DNA from: Planctomycetota bacterium
Lineage (GTDB): Bacteria; Planctomycetota; UBA1135; GCA-002686595
Assembly: GCA_016712565.1 (NCBI GenBank)
Contig: JADJQU010000005.1
Location: 124,001-188,000, forward strand
Direction of reading: 5' to 3'
Length of the DNA: 64,000 bases
The position numbers and the translations under genes are program-made. Within the stretch, counting starts at the first letter, position 1, and each line of letters begins with the position of its first letter. The notes beneath the pieces were generated by a model. The model did not search any database, had not been told where the DNA came from, and saw nothing but the letters and a program-made list of their open reading frames with translations. Positions 27,804 to 36,309 of this stretch are shown here, piece by piece.

Positions 27804-28207
27804 ACCGGGGGCGAGGGGAGGTCCTCCCCGAGGCCGGGGTCGGGGCGGGCGGCGTCGGGCCGTCCTGGGTGTGGGGGAGGGGCGGCGGCTGGCTCTGGAG
27901 CAGCACGGCCAACAGGGTCGCGACCGGCAGGCGTAGGTGGATCATCGTGGGTTGCCCTCGGGCCGGGACCGGCGGCCCGGCCCTGGGCGGGCCAGTATGA
28001 CCGCCTGGAGCGCTCACCCGCCCTTGAGCCGGGGGCAGACGGCATTTTTTTCGGCCTCTTTCGAAGGGGCTTCGGATCGCGCGCTTCCGGGGCCGATATC
28101 CGCCCAGCACTCCGGAACCCCGGGACCGGGCGGGCGGCGGACCTTGAGCCATGGCTCGAGCACTCCCCGGACCCGCGCGCACTCCCCGTGGGCCGGCTGC
28201 GCATCCC

Positions 28208-30628
28208 ATGGCAGAACAAAGCAACGACGGCGGCCGTCCCCGCGGGAACCGACCGGCCGACAACGCGAAGCAGGCGACTCCCGGCAGTCTCGGGCCCCAG
28301 CTCGGCTGGCAGGGCGGAGCCATGGCCGGCGACTTTCTGGGCTTGAACGACTCCCCGGCGCCGGCGCCGAATCGGGCTCCCGCGCAGGCAGCCGTTCCCC
28401 TGGGAGAGCCGCGTCCTTCGGCTGCCCATCCCCAGAGTCGGGCGCGAGCGGCCGCTGAGCTTCCCGTTGAGGAGAGCTGGCTCCTGGGCGGCGATGAGCC
28501 CGAGGCCTCCCGACCGACGGCCCACCCGACCCCGACCGTGACCAACCTGGGCGTGCCTGCGAGTCGGCCCGGCACCGGGCTTCCCAGGGCCCCGAACCCG
28601 ACGCCCGCGAGCCTGGCTTCCGTCGCCTCCGCAGAAGCCTCCGTCGAGGAGTACTCCGAAGAAGAGACCGTGGACGAGGCGCAGTCCGAGGATTCCGCGC
28701 AGGACCTCGTGTCGGCGCACCCGCGTGCACCCGCCGTTCTCGACGCCTCGTGGACGGAGCCGCGGCCCGAGAAGCAGAGCTCCAAGCGACCGGTGCTGGT
28801 GGGCGCCTGCGTGGCGAGCCTGCTCGCCATCGGCGGCTACATCTACATCTCTCCGGGCGCCCCCGTGCAGCCCGGGAGCCAGACCGACACGCTGGTGGCC
28901 ACGGGAACGACGGACACGCCCACCCTGGCGCCGACTCCAGGGGAGACACCGGAGGGACCGGCCGCCGACGCCCCGTCCGCGGGCGCGCCGAAACCGGGTT
29001 CGGAGCCCGCGGCCGACGCCGCGGGAACCGTCGATCCAAACCACGAGACCGTGAATCCGACCCCGGAGGCCTCCGCGGAGTCGCCTCTGGCGGTGGAGCT
29101 CGAAGCTCCGCCGAGCCCGAGCGAAGAGCCGCTGGCCCAGGTCCAGGAAGCCACGGGTCGGACGCCGGTGGACTTCAACGGCAAGCCGGTGGAAAACCCC
29201 ATGCCGTTCGAAATCCCCGCAGGCCACGCGCCGGAATCCGGCGGGGTTCCCCCGGCCGAACCGGGCGAACTTCCGGGCTCGGTTCCCGAGGTGCGCGGTG
29301 GGCGCGGAGACGTGGCGCGGGTCGCGCCGCCGCAGGCTCCAGTCCCCGAAAGCGGCGCCTCGCCTGCTCCGAGCGTGCCCGTGGAGCCGTCGACGAGCCA
29401 GCCCACGGAGTCCGTGACCGCGGCCACTCCGGTGGCGGCCAGGGAGCCCCGCCCCGCCGATTCCGGAGCGCTCCCGGAGCCCTCGCCGCTTCCGCCCGCT
29501 CCGGCGCCTTCGACACCCGAAGGGACGGCGCCGGTGGCGAGCGCGGCCCCTGGGATTCGTCCCCGGTTCACGTTGCCCGGCGAGCCGGGGTCCGCGAACC
29601 CGGTGGTGGCGGTGATTCCCGAGCCGCCGAAGGCCGGCGAGCCCGGCCCCGCAATCGCGCAGCCCGGTACGGCGCCCGCGGTCCCGAGCGGGCCCGCGAA
29701 CCAGCCCGTCTCCGGAGCACCCGTGGCGGCTGGCGGTCCGCAGCCCGGCCCCAAGGCCCCGAAGGGCCCTGAGGTCGCGCCGACGTCCACGCCTGCGGCC
29801 GAAAACGGCGGGGCACTCGCGGCGGAAGGCGCCGGAGGCGTGAAGGTCCTCGGCGCCCGCAGCGCCACCCCCGCCGACGGCGCGGGACAACGGCCCGGCG
29901 CGGACGAGCATCCGACCGCCGTGCCCACGGTGCCGCCCGTGGCCCCCGCGCTCGCCGCTGTGCCGCCCGCCCACTCTGGAATCCCGGGGCCCACGGGTCC
30001 CTCCGGGCCCCCCAACTCGGGGAACGCCCCGCTTCCGGGGACCTCCCCCGACCAGGCCGTGGCCGCCTCCGAGGCTCAGCCCCCGCCGGCCCATGAGACG
30101 CGCGAAGACGCGCTGCCGCCCCACGAAGTCGTGCTGCCGGCGGTGGCCATGGAGGGCGTGCGCGCCGCCGAGGGCAAGGACATGGACGGCGTCTGGACCG
30201 GCACCTCGGTGCCCATGGACCGCGTGGCGAGCCCGACCAAGCTTTTGACGCCGAGCGTGGGCGACGTGCGTGTCACGCTCAAGTCCAAGGACGTCTTCGA
30301 GGGCCGACTCTACGCCGTGGGTCAGAACTCGGTGTGGATCGAAGGTGCCTTCGGTCGCCTGGGGCTCGCCAGCGAGCGCATCACCAGCGTGGACAGACTC
30401 GCCGACGCCAACGCCGCCGCGGCCAATGCCGCGCCTGGCTTGCGCGAGGGCCGGGTCCGGATCAAGACCGGAAACACGTCGCTGCTCGGCCGTGTGGTCG
30501 GGGCCGAAGGCACCAAGGTCAAGGTGGTCACCGACAATGGACTGAAGCTCACGGTCGAGGCCAAGGACGTCGAGGTCTACCTCGACCCGCCGAAGATCGT
30601 GGTCAAGCAGGAAGCCAAGCAGGGCTGA
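28208..30628 (+). CDS. large single-pass protein with Pro/Ala-rich stalk and C-terminal paired beta domains
   Basis: About 806 residues; family not recognised. A disordered, presumably cytosolic N-terminus (1-194) has short conserved-looking motifs (AMAGDFLGLND, PVEESWLLGG) and an acidic stretch. One transmembrane helix follows (about 195-213, LVGACVASLLAIGGYIYI). Then comes a stalk of roughly 460 residues made almost entirely of Pro, Ala, Gly, Glu, Thr and Ser. Two similar beta-rich units follow at about 682-735 (VRVTLKSKDVFEGRLYAVGQ) and 745-795 (VRIKTGNTSLLGRVVGAEGT), resembling Sm-like or SH3-like barrels. An ATG at 28151 would add 19 low-complexity residues. The layout suggests an envelope-spanning anchor. 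Confidence 0.8.
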   Translation: MAEQSNDGGRPRGNRPADNAKQATPGSLGPQLGWQGGAMAGDFLGLNDSPAPAPNRAPAQAAVPLGEPRPSAAHPQSRARAAAELPVEESWLLGGDEPEASRPTAHPTPTVTNLGVPASRPGTGLPRAPNPTPASLASVASAEASVEEYSEEETVDEAQSEDSAQDLVSAHPRAPAVLDASWTEPRPEKQSSKRPVLVGACVASLLAIGGYIYISPGAPVQPGSQTDTLVATGTTDTPTLAPTPGETPEGPAADAPSAGAPKPGSEPAADAAGTVDPNHETVNPTPEASAESPLAVELEAPPSPSEEPLAQVQEATGRTPVDFNGKPVENPMPFEIPAGHAPESGGVPPAEPGELPGSVPEVRGGRGDVARVAPPQAPVPESGASPAPSVPVEPSTSQPTESVTAATPVAAREPRPADSGALPEPSPLPPAPAPSTPEGTAPVASAAPGIRPRFTLPGEPGSANPVVAVIPEPPKAGEPGPAIAQPGTAPAVPSGPANQPVSGAPVAAGGPQPGPKAPKGPEVAPTSTPAAENGGALAAEGAGGVKVLGARSATPADGAGQRPGADEHPTAVPTVPPVAPALAAVPPAHSGIPGPTGPSGPPNSGNAPLPGTSPDQAVAASEAQPPPAHETREDALPPHEVVLPAVAMEGVRAAEGKDMDGVWTGTSVPMDRVASPTKLLTPSVGDVRVTLKSKDVFEGRLYAVGQNSVWIEGAFGRLGLASERITSVDRLADANAAAANAAPGLREGRVRIKTGNTSLLGRVVGAEGTKVKVVTDNGLKLTVEAKDVEVYLDPPKIVVKQEAKQG

Positions 30629-30695
30629 CCGGGCGCCGTGTAAGAGCTTCTGCGAGGGGGGGGAGGGGGGCGAGCGCCCTGCCTGCGGTTCCGGT

Positions 30696-30701
30696 TAGGC
30701 T
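30696..30701 (+). promoter_or_regulatory. -10-like TAGGCT, 6 nt before tricorn start codon
   Basis: TAGGCT followed by GCCGGG and the ATG at 30708. Transcription from the usual +1 would start at the ATG (leaderless). No good -35 is visible. Confidence 0.4.
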
Positions 30702-30707
30702 GCCGGG

Positions 30708-33700
30708 ATGAAGGCCACCCACCGACACCACAGGGTCACCCAAGTCCCCTCCGTTCCCTCCGTTCCCTCCGTGCCCGCGGCCGCGCGGTCGTCCTCGCTG
30801 GTCCTCGTCTCGCTGCTTTCCGCCTGCGCCAGCGCGGCCGGTGCGGCCCATGCGGCGGGCGTCGCCGTGGGCGCACAATCGCCGGCGGTGGAGGGGATGC
30901 GCTCGACGTCCCAGGACGCGGCGGCCGTGCCCGCGGGCATGCTGCGCTTCCCGGACGTGAGCGCCACGGACGTCGTCTTCGTCTACGCCGATGACCTGTG
31001 GCTCGTCCCCCGCGAAGGCGGAATCGCGCGGCCCCTGGCCAGCCCGCCGGGGCTCGAGGTGCTGCCGCGCTTCGCCCCCGATGGTGCGAGCATCGCCTTC
31101 GTCGGCAATTACGACGGCAATCGCGACCTACACGCTGCCCACCTCCGGCGGCATTCCGCGTCGCGTGACGTTTCATCCCTCGGGCGAGTCGTTGTGCAAC
31201 TGGACCGGGGACGGCCGACTGCTCTACTTCACCAACGGCTTCGCGGGCCGCGACCGCATGGTCGAACTCTACAGCGTGTCGGCCCAGGGGGGGCTGCCTT
31301 CCAAGCTGCCCGTGCCCTATGGCGCCTTCGCCGACATTTCCGCCGACGGTCGCTGGCTCGCCTACACGCCGCACACCACGGACAACCGCACCTGGAAGCG
31401 CTACCGCGGCGGAATGTCCACGGACATTTGGATCTTCGATCTCCAGGAGCACACGTCGCTGCAGGCCACGACCTGGGAGGGCACGGACACCGCGCCCATG
31501 TGGCACGGCGGCACGTTGTACTACGTGTCCGATGAGGGCCCGACCCACCGCCAAAACCTTTGGAGCTTCGAGCCCAAGAGCGGCGCGCGCAAGCAACTGA
31601 CGCGCTACGCCGACTTCGACGTCAAGTGGGCCTCCATGGGACCGGGCTCCGCGGGAGGCGGAGAGATCGTCTTCCAGCACGGCGCCGAACTCACGCTCTA
31701 TGACCTGCAGGCCGGCACCACGCGCACAATCAAGGTCGAGATCCCCGGCGCGCGGCCCAAGCTGCGGCCCCGTGCCGTGGACGCCTCCAAGTTCATCGAC
31801 AGCTGGGAGCTGTCGCCTTCCGGCAAGCGGGTGCTGCTCTCGGCCCGCGGGGACGTGTGGTCCCTGCCCGCCAAGGAGGGCTCGCCGCGCAATGTCACCG
31901 CCACCTCGGGGGTTGCCGAGCGCGACGCCTGCTGGAGTCCCGATGGGAAGTGGCACGCCTGGATGTCGGACGCGAGCGGCGAATACCAAGTGGTGCTCGC
32001 CCCGGCCGACGGCACCTCGGAACCACGCGAACTGACCCGTGAGCCGGGCATGTTCCGCCGGCTCCTGTGCTTCTCCGCGGATTCCAAGCACCTCGTGTTC
32101 ACCGACAAGACCGGCGCCCTGTTCCTGCAACCGGTGGAGGGAGGTCCGGCCCGTCTCCTGGCCCGGGACACCTGGGTCGGCGACCTGATCGGCAGTGCGC
32201 CGAGCTTCAGCCGCGACGGCCGCTTCGCCGCCTTCTCCCGTTCGGACGATCGCACGGGCATCTCGCGCATCGCGATCGTGGACGTGGCGAGCGGCCAGGA
32301 GCAGTGGGTGACCTCCGGCATGTTCGACGACAGCCTGCCGCAGTTCGACCGCAAGGGCGACTACCTGTATTTCCGCCGTCGCGGCCACTTTTCGCCGCTG
32401 TACGGAGAGCTCGACACCTCGTTCCTCTACGCCGGCACCGAACAGTTGCTGGTGGTTCCCCTGCGGAAGGACTTGAAGTCGCCGTTCGCGCCGAAGAGCG
32501 ACGAGGAAACGGGCGAGTCGCCGGAAAAGAAGCAGCCGGACACCGCCAAGGCCGGCGACGGCTCCGCCGCCGCCGCGTCCCAGCCGGTGGTCGCCGCGGC
32601 CGGCCAGGGCGCCGGGGATCCGGCGGGATCGAAGCCCGCGGACCCTGCGGAGGATGCCGCGAAGGCCGTGACCATCGACTTCGAGGACTTCGAACGGCGC
32701 GCCGTGCTGCTGCCCCTGGACCCGGGCGTGTTCACGCAGTTGGGGGTCAATTCCGACGGCGCCTTGCTCTTCGTGCGCGGTTCGATCCAGGGGATCAAGG
32801 CCAAGACTTCCCTGCAGGCGTTCGACGCCTTCGCCGAAAAGCCGGAGGCGAAGACGGTGCGCGAGGAGACCCAGGGCTTCGCCCTGTCCGCGGATGGCAA
32901 GCGCCTTCTCAGTCTGGAGGAAGCGGGGCCCATGCTCGGCGACGCCAAGGCCGAAGCCAAGTTCGAGGCCGTTTCCATCGCCGGGATGATGGTCGACATC
33001 GACCCACGCGCGGAGTGGCGCCAGTTGTTCGAGGATTCCTGGCGCATGATGCGCGACTTCTTCTACGACCCGGGCATGCACGGCGTCGACTGGGATGCGG
33101 TGCGCACCCAGTACGCCGTCCTGCTGGAGGACTGCGCCTCCCGCGAGGATCTGAGCTACGTGATCCGCGAGATGATCAGCGAGCTCAACGTGGGCCACGC
33201 CTACTACAACGGGGGCGACCTCGGCGACGAACCCCGCCGCGGCGTGGGCCTGCTTGGCTGCGACTACCGCCTGGAGGATGGCGCCTACCGCATCGCACGG
33301 ATCCACGAGGGCGCCGCCTGGGACGCCGATGCTCGCGGTCCGCTCTCCGAGCCCGGCGTGGACGTCAAGGAAGGGGACTACGTTCTGGCGGTCAACGGCA
33401 TCCCCCTGGAAGCCACCCGGGATCCCTGGTCCCCGTTCCAGGGCCTGGCCGACCGCGTGGTGACGCTGACGGTTTCCCAGAAGCCCCTGCGCGATGCCTC
33501 GGCCCGCACGGTGGTGGTGCGCACCCTGTCCAGCGAACGCGACCTCCGGTATCGGGCCTGGATCGAGGCCAACCGCAAGCGCGTGGCCGACCGGACCGAG
33601 GGCCGCGTCGGCTACGTCTATGTGCCGAGCACAGGCCTCGACGGCCAGAACGACCTGGTGCGGCAACTGCAGGGACAACTGCGCGCCGAGGCGTTGATCA

Positions 33701-34230
33701 TCGACGAGCGCTGGAACTCAGGCGGCCAGATCCCCACTCGCTTCATCGAATTGCTGAACCGCCCCGTGACCAACTACTGGGCGCGCCGGGACGGCAAGGA
33801 CTGGACCTGGCCCCCGGACTCGCACCAGGGCCCCAAGTGCATGCTCATCAACGGTCTCTCGGGCTCCGGCGGCGACGCCTTCCCCTTCTACTTCCGACAG
33901 GCCGGCCTGGGCAAGCTGATCGGCCGCCGCACCTGGGGCGGCCTCGTGGGCCTCTCCGGCTACCCGCACCTGATCGACGGCGGCGACATCGAAGTGCCGA
34001 GCTTCGCCTTCTACGAACGCGACGGCACCTGGGGCATCGAGGGCCACGGCGTGGACCCCGACATCGACGTCGTCGATGACCCCGCGCTGATGTGGCAGGG
34101 CGGCGACCCTCAATTGGACCGCGCCATCGCCCTGATGCAGGAGGAACTGGTGAAGCACCCCTACGTGGCACCGGGGCGGCCGGCCTACCCGGACCGCAGC
34201 GGCATGGGACTCCCACCCAGCGACAAGTGA
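30708..34230 (+). pseudogene. tricorn-like S41 protease, interrupted by one frameshift
   Basis: Large exported protease of about 1,170 residues if repaired. An N-terminal PSV repeat (9-bp DNA repeats) precedes a hydrophobic signal (LVLVSLLSACAS, possible lipobox). A PD40/tricorn-type beta-propeller follows (about 80-560, WLVPREGGIARPLA, VFTDKTGALFL), then a charged linker, a PDZ-like region and a C-terminal S41 peptidase domain with the nucleophile in LSGSGGDAFPFYF (near residue 1054). After GNRDL at about 31126-31131 the frame changes to YTLPTSGGIPRR; loss of two bases in a CTCT-like stretch would explain it. The remaining frame is open to 34230. Likely degrades peptides in the periplasm. 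Confidence 0.88.
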
Positions 34231-34231
34231 C

Positions 34232-34255
34232 GATACTGCCCCGCATGGCCGCGGA
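34232..34255 (+). repeat. IS left terminal inverted repeat
   Basis: 24 bp, identical to the reverse complement of 35605-35628. It begins 2 nt after the TGA of the tricorn gene (one C between). Confidence 0.95.
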
Positions 34256-34332
34256 AATGTCCCGTTGGCCTGCCACCGGCGCCCGGTTGGGGCGGTCGCT
34301 TCAGGGTCCCCTGACCCTGAGGTGCGCCGTCC

Positions 34333-35598
34333 ATGTCGAACCGCCCGACCTGCTGTCCCCATTCTGATTGCCCGTCCCGTTCCGGAGCGCCCTTCAGTTG
34401 CCGGCGCGACGGTCATTTTCAGCGCGATCTCGAGCCCCGCGCCGTCCAGCGCTACGAGTGCAGTGCCTGCGGGCGCGGGTTCTCGGATCAGACCCTGCGG
34501 GTGGACTACCGCCTGAAGCGGCCCGGTCTCCTGGAGCGCTTCTTTCTCGACCGGGTCTCGAAGGTCACCCACCGCCAGTCCGCCCGCAATCACAAGTGCT
34601 CGCGCAGCACCGAGGAGCGCCATTTCAAGCGCCTGCGGGAGCACTGCCGGGCCTTTCACGACAAGGAGATGGCGTCGATGGCCGCCCGCGGCGGCCTGGG
34701 AGAGACCTTCCTCCTGGACGAGCAAGAGACCTTTGAGCACAGCCGGCTCAAGAAGCCGGTCACGGTGCCGGTGCTGATCGAGAAGGCGAGCGGCTTCGTG
34801 TTCGACGCCCGGGCGGGAGCGATGGCGCCGCGAGGCCGGAAGCGGGCGCGCAAGGGAAGGACCAGCCCCCCGGCCGCCGGGGCGCTGGCGTCCGAGCCGC
34901 GGCTGCTTGGGGGGATCGATCCGAGAAGCGTGCCGGTGGTCCATCGCACGCTCGAAGCCAGGGCCGGCAGCGCCCTCGAGTCAGCCCCCCAGGGCGGCGC
35001 AGCGGGCCAGGCCGAGGGGGCGGAGATACCCCGGGCCCAACTACTGTTGCCCCAGAATGCCGGCCCGGAAACCCACGCGGGGCAGCCCCCTGCGCCCACG
35101 TCGGATGCCGCGGGCGGGCCCCAAGGCGGGCCCCCTCCAAGCTCCAAGCCCCCGGCGCGGCGCCGCAGCGAGTCCCGGGCGAAGGTCAAGCAGGCCTTCG
35201 AGCTGCTGCGGGAGTGCAGCCCCAAGGACAAGCCGATCACCGTGCGCACCGACATGAAGAAGACCTACGCCACCTTGCTGCGCAGGATCTTCGGCGCGCG
35301 CTGCCTGCACCAGCGCACGATCTCGACCAGGAAGCGCGACACCAGAAACCCGCTCTGGCTCATCAACCACACTCTGGCGCGCACCCGCGACGGCCTTTCG
35401 CGCCTCGTGCGCCGCAGCTGGGCCGCCTCGAAGCTCCGTCAGCGCCTCGAGGGACACCTCGCCATCTGGATCTGCTACCGAAACTACGTCCGGGACATGA
35501 CCAACCACGACCCTGGAAAGACACCCGCCATGGCCCTCGGACTGCACGCCAGCCCCTGGTCCGCCCAGTCCCTGCTCCGGCTCCGCGTCCTCCCCTGA
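34333..35598 (+). CDS. DDE transposase with zinc ribbon and low-complexity insert
   Basis: 421 residues. An N-terminal zinc-ribbon-like part has Cys at 7, 8, 13, 43 and 46. The probable DDE triad is D129 (FLLDEQETFE), D307 (TVRTDMKKTY) and E373 (RLEGHLAIWICYRNYVR). The C-terminal DTRNPLWLINHTLARTRDGL followed by RLVRRSW is typical of IS1/IS1595-like transposases found in Planctomycetota; I do not assign a named family. Residues about 165-282 are an unusual Pro/Gly/Ala/Arg-rich insert that spaces the first two acidic residues. The frame is intact, so the element may be active. The stop codon lies close to the right inverted repeat. Confidence 0.88.
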   Translation: MSNRPTCCPHSDCPSRSGAPFSCRRDGHFQRDLEPRAVQRYECSACGRGFSDQTLRVDYRLKRPGLLERFFLDRVSKVTHRQSARNHKCSRSTEERHFKRLREHCRAFHDKEMASMAARGGLGETFLLDEQETFEHSRLKKPVTVPVLIEKASGFVFDARAGAMAPRGRKRARKGRTSPPAAGALASEPRLLGGIDPRSVPVVHRTLEARAGSALESAPQGGAAGQAEGAEIPRAQLLLPQNAGPETHAGQPPAPTSDAAGGPQGGPPPSSKPPARRRSESRAKVKQAFELLRECSPKDKPITVRTDMKKTYATLLRRIFGARCLHQRTISTRKRDTRNPLWLINHTLARTRDGLSRLVRRSWAASKLRQRLEGHLAIWICYRNYVRDMTNHDPGKTPAMALGLHASPWSAQSLLRLRVLP

Positions 35599-35604
35599 AA
35601 CCAA

Positions 35605-35628
35605 TCCGCGGCCATGCGGGGCAGTATC
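35605..35628 (-). repeat. IS right terminal inverted repeat
   Basis: Perfect 24-bp inverted copy of 34232-34255. The TGA of the convergent membrane protein gene (35633-35631, minus strand) is 2 nt outside it. Confidence 0.95.
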
Positions 35629-35630
35629 CG

Positions 35631-35921
35631 TCAGTTCCTCAGGAAGGCACCGAAGGCGAGGAAGACGAAGCCGAAGAGGATTGCCCCGATGCCGAGGACG
35701 ATCCGAAGCCAGCCCATGGCGACCGCCTTCTTGCCGGACATGGACGTGGGCTTGCCGAGCGCGGAGAGGAGTGCGGCGCGCTTGCCGGTTTCCTCGGCCT
35801 CGCGGGTGCGGATGTTGTTGCGGCCGACGAGGATCAGGTAGGCGCCGAGGGCCAGGCAGACTCCGAGCACGGCCAGTCGTTGACCGAGGGGTTCTGAAGG
35901 GGCCAGGAGTGCGGTGTGCAT
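35631..35921 (-). CDS. small two-helix membrane protein
   Basis: 96 residues with two transmembrane segments, about 13-31 (LAVLGVCLALGAYLILVG) and 70-92 (WLRIVLGIGAILFGFVFLAFG). They are separated by a basic loop (GRNNIRTREAEETGKRAA). AGGGAACC precedes the ATG. No family recognised. It converges on the insertion sequence: its stop codon is 2 nt from the right inverted repeat, so its original C-terminus may have been altered by the insertion. Confidence 0.7.
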   Translation of the reverse strand: MHTALLAPSEPLGQRLAVLGVCLALGAYLILVGRNNIRTREAEETGKRAALLSALGKPTSMSGKKAVAMGWLRIVLGIGAILFGFVFLAFGAFLRN

Positions 35922-36309
35922 GGTGGGTTCCCTGGGGGGCCGAGGGACGGAGGCGGGAGCTTACCTCCCCGGACCGGGGGGGCATCGGGCGGAAGTTGGA
36001 CGTGCGGGAGCGTTCCCCGGGTCGAAGCTCGGGGACCCGTGAGCGCACGGGGGATGCCGTGGCCCAAGGCGCCGGGCGGGCGGGGAGTTTCCTGGTGCCG
36101 GACCGCGACACCTGTCCGCAAGGGGGCGGGGGTCAGAGGACCTGCTCATCGCCGCTGTCGGAGGCGCTCCGGAGCAGGGCCAAGGGTGCGCGCCGACAGT
36201 GAAGAGGTTGGGGCAGCCCGGCCCGCGGCGGGGACGCGCAGCCGAGGGCGCGGCCCTTCGCGGGGACAGTGGTGACGGGTCGCGGGCCCCGGGCGTACCC
36301 TGGGAAGGC
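35922..36309. other. intergenic region, nothing recognised
   Basis: About 390 bp between divergent genes, GC-rich. A GGGAAGG ribosome site for the next gene is at the right edge. No RNA gene or repeat seen. Confidence 0.4.

Larger units (their letters stand above)
34232..35628 (+). mobile_element. complete insertion sequence with 24-bp terminal inverted repeats
   Basis: The two ends are a perfect inverted repeat of 24 bp: 34232-34255, beginning GATACTGCCCCGCATGGC, and its reverse complement at 35605-35628. One intact transposase gene lies between. The element is 1,397 bp and fills nearly the whole space between two convergent genes; the stop codons of both neighbours lie 1-2 nt outside its ends. 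No clear direct target duplication is visible in the 8 nt on either side. A related 160-bp element lies at 43382. Confidence 0.93.

Noticed and set aside
27985..28000. GGGCCAGTATGACC resembling an IS end
   Set aside because: Only about 10 bases match the inverted repeat and no partner end is nearby; it is more likely part of the M28 promoter.
31120..31135. Possible programmed frameshift in the tricorn gene
   Set aside because: No slippery heptamer, pausing hairpin or internal ribosome site is visible; an indel is simpler.
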